Notes: generated by a model from the letters alone, not told the origin. Counted from the stretch's first letter, positions 1-9,313 are shown. The stretch is 51,468 bases of DNA from Bacillota bacterium (GCA_030705955.1 JAUZPL010000026.1:1-51468), one strand, 5' to 3'. Numbers and translations are program-made.

Positions 1-322
1 TACCGGTCACCGAACGGACAGTAAACAGGTTTCCTCCGAACTTATCCTGAGTTAACGACTCCCCCTCAGTTTTGATGACAAACCTACGCTTTCGATACTT
101 CTTCAGCGGTTCAATGGTTTTCGTCTCCTTAATATGTACCTGACAGTATCTTGTTCTGCCTTTTCCTTAACGCTCAATACCATAGCTTTTGACTACAGCA
201 CCTTAAGGTGGTTTGCAACCTCTACCTGTATAGCGATTGCGAGAGGCCTACTCTCATCTTGAGTGCAGCACAACTAGTTGATTACGCCTTTCAGGCACAA
301 TTCGCCAGTTTTCGTGGCACAC
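1..322 (-). mobile_element. 5' part of an inner group II intron (cut by window edge)
   Basis: Read on the minus strand, the reverse-transcriptase coding sequence runs normally up to the YADD codons and then changes abruptly at position 322 into a segment starting GTGTGCC, which fits the group II intron 5' consensus GUGYG. The following 320 bases have no sustained coding frame and contain many short self-complementary stretches, as a domain I ribozyme region would. GTCATC at 74-79 (minus), about 245 nt into the element, could pair as EBS1 with the flanking exon GATGAT, with one wobble; this is tentative. The 3' end and any intron protein lie beyond the window. The alternative is a deletion junction with unrelated structured DNA. 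Confidence 0.6.
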
Positions 323-1165
323 AATCATCCGCATAGCGGACGATGAAGCACTCTTTCAAAGCAGTTTTCTTTAAATATTGATATTTACTTCCATTTGTAG
401 AGTAAGTATACCTGCTTTCAAACGTTTCCCATTGGTCACTTATCCACCAATCCAATTCATTCAAAACAATGTTTGAAAGTAAAGGTGATAGGATACCTCC
501 TTGCGGAGTACCTTTTGTAGGAATACCTTCTCCTTCAATCTCTGCTTTTATTAGCCTAGAAATTATAGAAAGAAGTGATTTATCCCTTATACCTAGTGAC
601 CACATTTGTTTTAAAAGTTTACTGTGATTAACATTATCAAAGAAACCTTTAATATCAACATCAACACAATGATGGAGCCCTGACTGATTGATAAGAAATT
701 CAAGCCTAGCTTTGGCATGATGAGTGCTGCGGTTCGGTCTAAATCCATAACTATGTTTATGGAATTTTGCCTCACAAATGGGCTCTAAAATTTGAAGTAT
801 GCATTGTTGAAAGATTCTATCCCAATCGTTGGAATCCCCAAAGGTCTTGTTTTTCCTTTTCCTTTTGGAATGAATACACGTCTTACCGCTTGCGGTTCAT
901 ACCATTTGAACATGGCTTGAACCTTTGCTATTACATCTTCCACTGTTAAAGGTAAAATATCGTTAATGGTTGATTTATCCGTTCCCGCAGTTTTGCTCCC
1001 TGTATTTCTTTTGATGTTTCGGTAGGCAAGTCGTATATTATCTTTAGAACTCATTAATACTGTTAAGTCATAGAAGTGATGACCACTGACACTTTGAGCA
1101 TATAGACTGTCAAAACAATCCTGCATACTATAATATTCACTGTGTCTCAGTTTCTTCCGTTTCAA
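323..1165 (-). pseudogene. Group II intron reverse transcriptase/maturase, frameshifted and interrupted
   Basis: The N-terminal part (785-1165, probable TTG start) ends in KGKTRPLGIPTIG, RT block 1-2. The reading then shifts by one base at the CCC run 821-823, where one more C would restore IGDR. The second frame continues through YGFRPNRS, a VDVDIKGFFDNV catalytic block, GTPQGGILSPLLSN and RYADD, all hallmark RT motifs. After YADD at about 323 the coding sequence stops at the nested intron. No thumb/maturase or endonuclease domain is present in the window. It is non-functional as it stands unless the inner intron splices and the frameshift is an assembly error. Confidence 0.85.
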
Positions 1166-1936
1166 TATGTTGGTGACTCCTTTCGGAGTTAAACCTCTTT
1201 TAGTCTCACAAGAACCTTATTAATCGATAAAAAACTGCCTTACTTGGTTGAATAAATCTTTGTTAGTCTAGTGGCTATCCCTCCATGTGGATTAGACATT
1301 TCATTGGTACTGTGTCACCACTTTCACTGATATAAAGACAAGTTATACAGTAACTAGTGTCATTATTGCTTTCCTTGCCACCGTTTCATTAGAAGTAAGT
1401 CCTCCACGTTACCGGCTTACAACGTTGAATTATATCTATTATAGAATGAACTTAGGTGCTTCCTGTAAGCCTGTTAGCATTCATACGCCTGTAACGTATC
1501 ATGGATTTTCATATTAGTTAGTCTTACTTACCCACATCTAACCTCACAATTTGGTAATATACACATTTCTATGTATCGCAGTTATAGACCCGTACATCCA
1601 GAAGTTTGTCAGCTTAACCTTTTCTTTTAGGTTTATACGCATTCTCACCATATTCAGTCAACTCAAGCATCATGATTTACACCACCCCATCGGGTAGGCT
1701 TTCGACAGCTTAACCTGTTACGGTAAATTCTTACGCCTTTTCGCCGAGCGTATAAACACTATCATTCTTACTAAATCCAGTGCTATTCGACTAAGAGAGA
1801 ACCCTTCAGGGCGTTACCCCATCATTTGATTCTTCGATATAATCCTTCAGTTCCGACAGGAACCGTCTAGTCTTTACCAGAGAAATGTGACCATTCTCCA
1901 TTTAAACTAGAAACATTTCGCACAACTAACCCGCAC
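323..1936 (-). mobile_element. Outer group II intron, 5' ribozyme part plus broken RT gene
   Basis: A reverse transcriptase of group II intron type (323-1165) is preceded on the minus strand by about 770 nt without a coding frame (1166-1936), the usual arrangement of ribozyme domains I-IV around an intron-encoded protein. GTGCGG at 1936-1931 fits the 5' splice consensus and is my best guess for the left exon border. The intron body is interrupted at 322 by a second intron, so its 3' half is outside the window. The 5' boundary is inferred from the consensus only and could be wrong by tens of bases. Confidence 0.6.
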
Positions 1937-1975
1937 CGTTAACATGAGTATATTTTTTCACAAACTTCATTTGTT

Positions 1976-2176
1976 TTAACATATATATCCAATTAAAACG
2001 TACTTTCTAAGAATTTTTTGTAAGACAACTTGTATATCAAATTGAGGATAAAATTGTTGGGGTACAACCATTTTACCCTTACAATTTGGGGTACATTTTC
2101 CTATACAAATTTTTAAGTAATTTCCGCACAAATGGCTTAACACCAATAAAAAAATGAATGTCAATTTCATATACAA
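1976..2176 (-). CDS. Doubtful 66-residue ORF with short Cys cluster
   Basis: A short ORF upstream of the outer intron on the same strand. It has a hydrophobic N-terminus and a small cysteine group (CIGKCTPNC). No ribosome binding site is visible before its ATG. I do not recognise a family. It may be a chance ORF or the remnant of a gene damaged when the mobile element arrived; its position directly upstream of the intron border makes a relic plausible. Confidence 0.15.
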   Translation of the reverse strand: MYMKLTFIFLLVLSHLCGNYLKICIGKCTPNCKGKMVVPQQFYPQFDIQVVLQKILRKYVLIGYIC

Positions 2177-2338
2177 TTTGACACTTATTTTAACCTACAT
2201 TTTTAATGTTTGTGATAGGAAACGGAACCCGTTACATTTTTTTACGGTGTTTTTTTGTATGCGAAATAACTTGTTATTTTCCCAACTATTTTAAATTTTA
2301 TACTTCAAAACAGAACCCGATAGTCTTAGGCCGACTTT

Positions 2339-3061
2339 TTAATTTATACTTACTTGAATTGCCATCAAGATAAAAAATATAGCAGCATTTAAGATTTCAT
2401 AAATACCAATCTGTTTTGAAGATAATGGCTTTCCATAAAATCCAATAGCTCGGAGCAAACTAGGCACAAAGGCTAAGCCAACAATCCAATATCCAAGTAC
2501 TAGCCAAACAAACGGGAGCAGAACATGGTAGCTCCATGAAATCCATTTAAATTGCAAATTCTTTTTTTCCCTTATCATGGTTTTTACATAAAAGGTACAT
2601 CCTATAAAGAACAAAACAGAAGAGAAGAAAATTAAAATCGAATTCGGTATGATTTTCCCACTTCCCAAGTAACTGCATGCCAGGCTAGCAATAGAAAAAG
2701 CAAAAATTGCACTAAAATCATTCATTAACGCACGATCTTTATTTTGAGATGAGTAAAAGGCGTTTATCACAAAAAGTGGTAACATGAGCAGGCCAAAATA
2801 AAGGATTGTACTATTTTTTAAAAGTGGGAAAAGTAAAAAAAGTAGTGCTGGTACCATATAAATGAATGCCCACATCGTATAAAAGGAAAGCTTCTTCTTT
2901 TTAAATAATAAGAGCAATGGGTATGTAGCCAAATATAATAGAACCCAACCGATAAAAAAGGGTATATCCTGCCACACAAATCCACCAGCGATTACTCCTA
3001 GCCAAAAAGGAACAATGATCATTGCCCATGCCCCGTGTTGTTTAGGTAAAAAGACCTTCAC
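2339..3061 (-). CDS. ywiC: YwiC-like membrane protein
   Basis: About 240 residues with roughly eight hydrophobic segments and the N-terminal PKQHGAWAM motif typical of YwiC-like proteins. In B. subtilis ywiC lies beside fnr and the nitrate reductase genes, and its function is not established. I chose GTG at 3061 because AGGAGG sits 7 nt upstream; TTG at 3064 is the alternative. An Fnr-type box lies upstream, so anaerobic induction is inferred. It is transcribed away from the molybdenum cofactor genes and is monocistronic as seen here. Family assignment is good, role unknown. Confidence 0.8.
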   Translation of the reverse strand: MKVFLPKQHGAWAMIIVPFWLGVIAGGFVWQDIPFFIGWVLLYLATYPLLLLFKKKKLSFYTMWAFIYMVPALLFLLFPLLKNSTILYFGLLMLPLFVINAFYSSQNKDRALMNDFSAIFAFSIASLACSYLGSGKIIPNSILIFFSSVLFFIGCTFYVKTMIREKKNLQFKWISWSYHVLLPFVWLVLGYWIVGLAFVPSLLRAIGFYGKPLSSKQIGIYEILNAAIFFILMAIQVSIN

Positions 3062-3090
3062 CAAAACCCCTCCTTTGTCCTATTATCCTT

Positions 3091-3133
3091 AATATAAGTC
3101 AGACCATAAGAAAGGGATGTGAAACAAGTCACT
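3091..3133 (-). promoter_or_regulatory. Predicted Fnr-dependent promoter of ywiC
   Basis: The box TGTGA-AACAAG-TCACT at 3118-3133 matches the Bacillus Fnr consensus TGTGA-N6-TCACA in nine of ten positions. A -10 hexamer TATATT lies at 3096-3091 on the minus strand, which predicts a start near 3084. The box centre is then 41.5 bp upstream, the class II activator position. Confidence 0.65.
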
Positions 3134-3312
3134 AATGGATGAACAAAAGTATTTGGATTGGGTGTGCAGTGGTTATGACGGAGTGAGCAGTTTTTATTGG
3201 AGACCGATTTGCTCTTTTTTTCATCCTTGCGGGCTCCATACTCCTTCTATGACGACCGATTCAGTCTTTTTATCTTCTTGATGGGCCTCATAGTTCTTTA
3301 ATAGAGTCCAAT

Positions 3313-4228
3313 TCACTTTTTAGATTCATAATAAGAATATCTTCCATGTCCTAAAAGTTTAAAATTTTTCTTTAATACCCTTTTTATTGTTTTTTTCAAT
3401 TTAACAATTTTACACCATTCATAAATATTATTGGTTGTTATTTTCTTTTTCGGAAAAAGGAATCTATATTCTTCAATTGTTCGTAAAATTGCTGAATCTA
3501 AATCTTCACTGGATCCACACTTATTACAAGATATTAACATATCTTGACCTTCATCTATCATAGAGTTACAACTTGCACAGGTCATCCCTTTTTCAAGTTG
3601 ATCATAGCTATAAGTAGGGATCTGCATATAGGGTGAATCTTTTATATGATGGGCAACTAAATGTTCGGCTAATTTTATATTCCTATCTTTTTGCTTGAAG
3701 GATTTCCTTTTTAATTTATTTATAAAACGATTAAGCTGTGTTGGAAAAATAATTGGAGAATTCAGTGGAACTTGATATAAAGTAAACTCGGGGTTTATAA
3801 AAACAAGGTAGGGCTCAATTGTGGGCATCATTCCAAAATCTTGGATATATCTTCGAAACAGGGATTCACTTTTTTTTAATTGCTCTAATGGGCTCTTTAT
3901 TTCTTTTTTTCCAAATTGTATACCACCGCTCGCAGTCTATAAAATAATCACCTTCATAATTTTTCACATCAATACGATAGAAAATATCTTGTGAAATTAA
4001 GACAGTATCGATTTGAAAATAGGTGTTATTATATTCGAGGAATAATTCATTTAAAATCAGTCATTTATTCGGGAGATTCTCTAACAATTTGTCAAACTTT
4101 TTTTCACCTAAATAACCCTTTTCTAAAGCTGCATAAGTATTAGAATCCTTTTCAGATAAATCCATGCGGAAATTTAAAAATCTTAGGAATTTCAATTCCA
4201 ATGGCTCACCACGATTTTTAATAAACAT
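3313..4228 (-). pseudogene. NERD-domain protein, broken by a stop and a frameshift
   Basis: The intact start at 4228 follows a strong Shine-Dalgarno region. The N-terminal third reads GYLGEKKFDKLL and IDVKNYEGDYF, matching the nuclease-related NERD domain pattern (GE...D, E/DVKNY.G). It is interrupted by an in-frame TGA at 4063-4061, probably a mutated Trp codon, and by a one-base insertion in the A run at 3910-3904 (minus). The rest continues as the open frame 3313-3831, which includes a CxxC...CxxC zinc-ribbon-like segment (CASCNS, CNKCGS). Two independent lesions suggest a decayed gene. The original role, possibly nucleic-acid processing, is only inferred from the NERD name. Confidence 0.65.
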
Positions 4229-4297
4229 CCTTCACACCCCTTCTTCATTCTTAATGTTATTTTATGGAAATAACAAAATTTTTACAAGAAAAAAAAG

Positions 4298-4366
4298 AAA
4301 TGTTTACTCCTTCTAAGTCGTTCATATCTCGAACACGGATATAAAGGACCTAGTGAATAAACATTT
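4298..4366 (-). terminator. Possible terminator after mobB
   Basis: Arms AAATGTTTACTC (4298-4309) and GAATAAACATTT (4355-4366) pair with one mismatch around a loop of about 45 nt. On the minus strand the second arm is followed by a run of eight T. The loop is long, so this is only a moderate candidate. The remaining bases between the NERD pseudogene and mobB show nothing else. Confidence 0.35.
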
Positions 4367-4490
4367 CATTTTTAATTATTTTACCCATATATGAAACAAA
4401 CATATTCTCCCCTATTTGAATTTTAAAGGAAGGTATCCTAAAACGCTGTGATAAAAGTAACAGATTTGACAATTTTTTAAATTTTTTTAA

Positions 4491-5030
4491 TCAATTTTTT
4501 GAACAAATCTGTCTTTCTAAAAAATTCACAATTTTGTCTATCCCATTTTCGTCATGGATATGATAACAAGAAATATTTGTGGTCTCAGAAAGATATTTTT
4601 GTAATCTTTCATTCCAAACCAATAGAAATTGGATATTATCTAATTTCAATAATTCTCTTGCCTCATCTTCATCTTTAAGAATGATAAGTTTCGGGAATAT
4701 TTCCTTTTTATAGCCTTCAATTAATATCAAATCAGGGGTAAAATATTTCATTAAACTAATTTTCTCGTTAAGTGACCATGTATCCTGTTCTGATTGTAGA
4801 AGAAGCCGGCCGTCTCCTTCGACTATAGAGGCAACGGCTCCAAATTGAATATGACGAGAGGAATCCTTTTGTTCATATACATCAGGTTTCCCTCCATGCC
4901 CATGATGCTTAATAGAAACAACCTTAAATCCTTTAGTATGTAAACGATTTATGACTTTGGTAACAACCGTTGTTTTTCCACTATTTTGATAGCCAACAAT
5001 TTGAAATATTACGGGTTCTACCAAGGCCAT
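4491..5030 (-). CDS. mobB: Molybdopterin-guanine dinucleotide biosynthesis protein B
   Basis: A 179-residue P-loop GTPase of normal MobB length. The Walker A motif GYQNSGKTT is at residues 13-21, and a SIKHHGH segment typical of the family follows. MobB binds GTP and assists MobA in attaching GMP to molybdopterin. The gene overlaps the end of moeA by 13 bp and has only a weak ribosome site, so translational coupling to moeA is likely. mobA is not in the window. Confidence 0.93.
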   Translation of the reverse strand: MALVEPVIFQIVGYQNSGKTTVVTKVINRLHTKGFKVVSIKHHGHGGKPDVYEQKDSSRHIQFGAVASIVEGDGRLLLQSEQDTWSLNEKISLMKYFTPDLILIEGYKKEIFPKLIILKDEDEARELLKLDNIQFLLVWNERLQKYLSETTNISCYHIHDENGIDKIVNFLERQICSKN

Positions 5031-6283
5031 TCGCTGCCTACTTGGTCTTCAAGCAACAGAATCTCTACCTCAGTACCTGATTCAAAACCTCTTGTCCCCC
5101 CGGGAAGGATCATCAATGAATTTGCACCTGAAAGGCTCATGATAATATTGGATTTATCTAATCCGCTTGGAGAAACCCTCAATTTTCCATCTTGAATTGT
5201 TAATGCACTTCGTACAAATCTTGTAAATGGATTTGCTTTTGGAAAATTGGCATCTAGTATTGCTTTTTCCTTGCGAAGGTGCGGTTTCATTGAAAATAAC
5301 ATTCTCCGAATCACAGGACGTGTAAATAATTCAAATCCTACATAACAGGCAGATGGATTACCAGAAAGTCCTAATAGAAGTTTACCATTATATTCTGCAA
5401 CTGTTGTAACACTTCCCGGTCTCATCGCTACTTTATTAAACAACACATTGGCACCAAGCTTATCATAAATTTCAGGTAGAAAGTCAAAATCCCCAACAGA
5501 TACTCCACCCGTGGTAACAAGCATATCAACCTTATTTAGTGCTTCTTTAACAGCATCAAAACAGGTTTCAAAAACATCCGGAAGTTTTCCGAAATACTTC
5601 ACCTGTCCACCCGCTCTTTCAATTTGTGCTGCAATCATTAAAGAATTGCTATTACGTATTTTCCCTGGTACTAATGGTTCATTCACTTCAAGAAGCTCAG
5701 TTCCAGTTGCAAATAAGCCTATCAAAGGCTTTTTTGCTACAGAAACTTCTGCATATCCAAAAGTGGCAAGCATCGCTTGAATGCCAGGATTAATTAAAGT
5801 ACCTTTTTTGACAAGGATTTCTCCTTTTTTGGCATCCTCACCAATAAAGGAAACATTTTCACCCTTTTTATGACTGCGTTTTATGGACACAAAAGGTTTG
5901 CCGTCTTTTTCATAGGTTTTTGTTAATTCAAACATGACCACACAGTCAGATCCTTGTGGCATCATTGCCCCAGTCATTATTCTTACTGCTTGGTTTGCTT
6001 GTATTATCTTATTTGAAGTGTAACCAGCTCCGATATGGTCAATTACTTCAAACTCGATTGAATTATTTTGTGAAGCTGTAGCTGTATCTGTTGATCTAAC
6101 CGCAAAACCATCATAAGGGGCACGGTCAAAATGTGGAACATCACTGGTTGCAATTAAATCCTCTGATAAAAAACGTCCATAGCTTTTTTCTATAGAAACA
6201 AGTTCAGTTTCTCCTTGAAATGGCAGTTCCATTATTTTCTTAACTGCATCTCCGATTGAAATCGGATTTCTTCTCTCAAACAT
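5018..6283 (-). CDS. moeA: Molybdopterin molybdenumtransferase MoeA
   Basis: A 421-residue protein of usual MoeA length. It carries the MoaB/Mog-like fold motif TTGGVSVGDFD and the segment LSGNPSACYVGFE, together with the N-terminal VPHFDRAPYDGFAV motif that begins MoeA domains. The enzyme inserts molybdate (or tungstate) into adenylylated molybdopterin. I place the start at ATG 6283, which has AGGAG 9 nt upstream; a longer frame reaches 6307 but its starts are poorly spaced. It is the first gene of a moeA-mobB operon. The Fnr box at 6412-6427 lies between it and the divergent ric gene and could serve both, although the -10 on this side (TTCAAT, 6390-6385) is weak. Confidence 0.95.
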   Translation of the reverse strand: MFERRNPISIGDAVKKIMELPFQGETELVSIEKSYGRFLSEDLIATSDVPHFDRAPYDGFAVRSTDTATASQNNSIEFEVIDHIGAGYTSNKIIQANQAVRIMTGAMMPQGSDCVVMFELTKTYEKDGKPFVSIKRSHKKGENVSFIGEDAKKGEILVKKGTLINPGIQAMLATFGYAEVSVAKKPLIGLFATGTELLEVNEPLVPGKIRNSNSLMIAAQIERAGGQVKYFGKLPDVFETCFDAVKEALNKVDMLVTTGGVSVGDFDFLPEIYDKLGANVLFNKVAMRPGSVTTVAEYNGKLLLGLSGNPSACYVGFELFTRPVIRRMLFSMKPHLRKEKAILDANFPKANPFTRFVRSALTIQDGKLRVSPSGLDKSNIIMSLSGANSLMILPGGTRGFESGTEVEILLLEDQVGSEWPW

Positions 6284-6411
6284 AATCATCAACTCCTGGT
6301 CTATCAATAGGTCGTGCGATAACTATTTTAGCATTTTTCTTTAATATAAGCCTAACGAAAACAGATGTACAAAGCAAATCACCAATTGAATGGAAATAAT
6401 CATATAAGATG

Positions 6412-6459
6412 TGTGATACAGGTCACCCAGTTTTACTTTTAAATCGTTTATTCTATAAT
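6412..6459 (+). promoter_or_regulatory. Predicted Fnr-dependent promoter of ric
   Basis: TGTGA-TACAGG-TCACC at 6412-6427 matches the Fnr consensus in nine of ten positions. TATTCT at 6449-6454 as the -10 predicts a start at about 6461, with the box centred at -41.5; the overlapping TATAAT at 6454-6459 would give -46.5. The box lies in the divergent moeA-ric gap. Confidence 0.65.
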
Positions 6460-6496
6460 TAAAGTGTAAATCATGCATATTAAAGGAGGAAATATA

Positions 6497-7198
6497 ATGA
6501 CCTTTCCATTTACTACAGATACATTAGTTAAAGATATTGTAAATGAATTACCAAAAACAAGTGATGTATTTAAAAAACATCGCATCGATTTCTGCTGCGG
6601 GGGAAATATTCCTTTATCTAGAGCTATTACGGAAAACCGTGTTAATGAGGATGTTTTACTAGCTGATTTAAAAGACGTATTTGAAAAAAATGAAAATACT
6701 GAAACTAACCTTGATGTATGGACAAACTCTGATTCAAATACCATTATTGATCATGTCATTTCTCAATACCATAAGCCATTAGTGGAAGAACTAACCATGT
6801 TAAGCCCATACGTAACAAAGATTTCTCGTGTACATGGTGATAACCATCCGGAACTATTAAAAGTTAATGAGCTATTTTATGCATTTAAAAAGGAAATGCT
6901 TGAACATATGGAAAAAGAAGAAGCGATTGTATTCCCACTAATTCGTCAATTAGCTGATAATACTGTGGAAGATCGTGAAAGTGCAGTTGCTCAAATTATT
7001 GAACTCGAAAAAGAACACGATGCCGCTGGTCAAATTTTGAGAGAAATTCGTGAGATTACTGCCGATTTTGCTTTACCATTTGATGCTTGTGGAACTTATA
7101 CACTTGTTTTCAAGCGTTTAGAAGAGCTTGAAGGCCAAACCTTCATGCATGTTCATTTAGAAAATAATATCTTATTCCCAAGATATACAAATCAATAA
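6497..7198 (+). CDS. ric: Iron-sulfur cluster repair di-iron protein (RIC/ScdA/YtfE)
   Basis: A 233-residue protein with the N-terminal ScdA domain carrying the paired cysteines in HRIDFCCGG (Cys33-Cys34), followed by a hemerythrin-like four-helix domain with iron-ligand His and Glu residues (HGDNHPE, HMEKEEA, EKEHDAAG, HVHLENN). RIC proteins repair Fe-S clusters damaged by nitric oxide or oxidation. The ATG at 6497 is preceded by AAAGGAGG; an upstream ATG in frame lacks this. Its predicted Fnr promoter and denitrification-type neighbours fit a response to NO made during nitrate respiration. The gene name varies between genomes (scdA, ytfE, dnrN). Confidence 0.93.
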   Translation: MTFPFTTDTLVKDIVNELPKTSDVFKKHRIDFCCGGNIPLSRAITENRVNEDVLLADLKDVFEKNENTETNLDVWTNSDSNTIIDHVISQYHKPLVEELTMLSPYVTKISRVHGDNHPELLKVNELFYAFKKEMLEHMEKEEAIVFPLIRQLADNTVEDRESAVAQIIELEKEHDAAGQILREIREITADFALPFDACGTYTLVFKRLEELEGQTFMHVHLENNILFPRYTNQ

Positions 7199-7201
7199 TA
7201 G

Positions 7202-7235
7202 AAAAAGAAGCTCTTCCAAAAAAGAGCTTCTTTTT
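7202..7235. terminator. Bidirectional terminator between ric and moaA
   Basis: A 14-bp stem (7202-7215 with 7222-7235) around a six-base loop. It is flanked by A runs on one side and T runs on the other, so it can end transcription of ric and of the convergent moaA. Confidence 0.85.
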
Positions 7236-7237
7236 CT

Positions 7238-8254
7238 TTATCCACCAATATAGGACATTTCAATTTTCTTACGATTTGTATTAGTTTCAGCCAATCTTTC
7301 ATCGGAATATCTATCTGTTCTTCCATTCCAAATACCAGTAATCTTTTCGGCAATTTGTTCGTCGGTTGCACCATTTCTCATCATATTTCTAATGTCATGT
7401 CCATTGCCATTAAATAAACATGTAAAAATTTGACCGTTTGCAGATAGTCGAGCACGTGTGCAGCTTGAACAGAAGGATTCAGACACAGATGAAATAAAGC
7501 CAACCTCTGCATTTGTATCTTTATAACGATAAACCTTTGCTACTTCACCAAAATAGGATGGCTCTACCGCTTCAAGATCATAACGATCTTTTAACATCTC
7601 ATAAATTTGTTTTTTTGTAATGACATCGTCCATTTTCCAACCATTGGTTGAACCCACATCCATGAATTCTATAAACCGAAGCTGTAGCCCATTATTCTTG
7701 CAGAATTCAGCCATCGGAAGAATTTCACTGTCATTCATTCCTTTTTTCACGACCATATTTATTTTCACACCGAGTCCTGCTTGTCTGGCTGCTTCAATTC
7801 CATTTAAGATTGGTTTTGTACTAACTTTTCTACCATTTATCCTACCAAATAGTTCATCATCTAAGCTATCAAGGCTGACATTTACCCTTTTAAGACCAGC
7901 ATTTTTTAACTCTACGGCCAAATCTGCAAGAAGAACTCCATTTGTGGTTAAACCAATATCCTTTAAACCCTCTAATTGTGAAAGTTTTTCCACAAGAATA
8001 GGTAAGTCCTTTCTAAGTAAAGGTTCCCCACCAGTAAGTCTTATTTTTTCGACTCCTAAACCAACGAAGACTTTTGCAATTCTTTCAATTTCTTCATATG
8101 TTAAAAGGGCAGTCTTTGGTAAAAAAGCAAAATCATCCCCAAATTTGTCTGCTGGCATACAGTACTGACACCGAAAATTGCATCTATCTATTACTGAAAT
8201 CCTTAAATCATGTAATGGTCGATTTAATGTATCTTTAATAATGGTTCTTTCCAA
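7238..8254 (-). CDS. moaA: GTP 3',8-cyclase MoaA
   Basis: A radical SAM enzyme that starts molybdopterin synthesis by converting GTP to 3',8-cyclo-GTP with MoaC. The SAM cluster motif CNFRCQYC is at residues 25-32, and the second Fe-S cluster motif CSSC...C is near the C-terminus, which ends in the conserved GG. I favour TTG at 8254, with GGAG 9 nt upstream and an N-terminus of family length; ATG at 8269 has no ribosome site. Its upstream region contains an Fnr-like box. It is convergent with ric and divergent from fnr. Confidence 0.95.
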   Translation of the reverse strand: MERTIIKDTLNRPLHDLRISVIDRCNFRCQYCMPADKFGDDFAFLPKTALLTYEEIERIAKVFVGLGVEKIRLTGGEPLLRKDLPILVEKLSQLEGLKDIGLTTNGVLLADLAVELKNAGLKRVNVSLDSLDDELFGRINGRKVSTKPILNGIEAARQAGLGVKINMVVKKGMNDSEILPMAEFCKNNGLQLRFIEFMDVGSTNGWKMDDVITKKQIYEMLKDRYDLEAVEPSYFGEVAKVYRYKDTNAEVGFISSVSESFCSSCTRARLSANGQIFTCLFNGNGHDIRNMMRNGATDEQIAEKITGIWNGRTDRYSDERLAETNTNRKKIEMSYIGG

Positions 8255-8293
8255 TAACCTCAACTCCATTATTTTTACAGTATCTATACTACC

Positions 8294-8336
8294 ATTTTAT
8301 CAATAATAACCTTAAAAAACTGTTATTTTATTCACA
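8294..8336 (-). promoter_or_regulatory. Predicted Fnr-dependent promoter of moaA
   Basis: On the minus strand TGTGA-ATAAAA-TAACA (8336-8321) matches the Fnr consensus in nine of ten positions. TAAAAT at 8299-8294 serves as a -10, predicting a start near 8287 with the box centred at -41.5. The rest of the moaA-fnr gap (8337-8564) is AT-rich and should hold the fnr promoter, which I could not pin down. Confidence 0.55.
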
Positions 8337-8564
8337 AAAAAACACATACTTATCTAAATATTTATCATAACAACTTGAAATTATGTCAATTTTTTGTCTA
8401 AATGTCTTATTTTTTAAAATAGTTTTCACTATATTGTCAATGTTAACCTCTTTTATTTAATAAAAATTAGGCTAAAATTTAGTTAACGAATTCATAGCAT
8501 AACATATTCATATATGTTTAGCAGTAACTTTAATCATTAAAAAAATAGTAAGAGGGTGAATTTG

Positions 8565-9263
8565 ATGATGACAAAAATGAAGCCAACCCATTCATTACAA
8601 ATAAAAGAATTGCTTAGATTTCAAGACCGTAAATTTAGAAGTGTTAGAGGAACCTTTTTGTTCCAGGAAGGTATGAAGGCCGAAGAACTCTATATCATCA
8701 TTTCTGGCAAAGTACAAATTAGTAAAATCACCTTGGACGGAAGAGAGCTTTCATTAAGAATTTGTGGAGAAAATGATATTTGCGGTGAGTTAACCTTATT
8801 TACCGATAATCCAAAATATTTATTAAGCGCAAAGGTTTTAGAAGAAGGAGAAGTAGTAGCTATTCGTAAGGATGTTCTAGAAAGTGAAATTTTCCAAGAC
8901 AGTACACTTGCCTTTGAATTTATGAAGTGGATGAGCGACCATTTTCGAAAAACACAAACAAAGTTTCGTGATCTCGTTTTAAATGGAAAAAGAGGCGCTC
9001 TATTTTCGACTCTTATTCGAATGTCAAATAGTTATGGAATACAGCAAAAAGATGGCATTTTAATAGATTTGCCTTTAACGAATCAAGAATTAGCCAACTT
9101 TTGTGGAACCTCAAGAGAGAGTACAAACCGTATATTAAGTGAATTAAAAAGAGACAACATTATTTCAGTTAAAAGGGGTAAAATTTCAATTCTTGATCTG
9201 CAATATCTAAAAAACGAGATCGGATGTGAAAATTGCCCTGCAGTATATTGTAGTATTGAATAA
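8565..9263 (+). CDS. fnr: Fnr-type oxygen-sensing transcription regulator
   Basis: A 232-residue Crp/Fnr protein with an N-terminal cyclic-nucleotide-like beta barrel (about 20-125), a dimerisation helix and a C-terminal HTH (NQELANFCGTSRESTNRILSEL). The C-terminus carries CENCPAVYC (Cys221, 224, 229), the C-x2-C-x4-C pattern that ligates the [4Fe-4S] cluster in B. subtilis Fnr, unlike the N-terminal cluster of E. coli FNR. The HTH contains E-S-x-x-R, as expected for TGTGA half-site recognition. I place the start at ATG 8565, behind AGAGGG. Four nearby promoters contain matching boxes, so local regulation is likely. Confidence 0.92.
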   Translation: MMTKMKPTHSLQIKELLRFQDRKFRSVRGTFLFQEGMKAEELYIIISGKVQISKITLDGRELSLRICGENDICGELTLFTDNPKYLLSAKVLEEGEVVAIRKDVLESEIFQDSTLAFEFMKWMSDHFRKTQTKFRDLVLNGKRGALFSTLIRMSNSYGIQQKDGILIDLPLTNQELANFCGTSRESTNRILSELKRDNIISVKRGKISILDLQYLKNEIGCENCPAVYCSIE

Positions 9264-9269
9264 GGTTTT

Positions 9270-9299
9270 TAGGGGCGGATAAACTGCCCCTATTTTTAT
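9270..9299 (+). terminator. Terminator after fnr
   Basis: The stem TAGGGGC/GCCCCTA followed by TTTTTATTT lies just after the fnr stop codon. Confidence 0.8.
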
Positions 9300-9313
9300 T
9301 TCTTGGGTGCCAC

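Noticed and set aside
4229-4490. Possible attachment site or small RNA between the NERD pseudogene and mobB
   Set aside because: Only a long-loop hairpin with a T tail was seen, best explained as a terminator.
7620-8168. 182-codon plus-strand ORF
   Set aside because: It is the antisense of moaA, has no ribosome site and no recognisable motifs.
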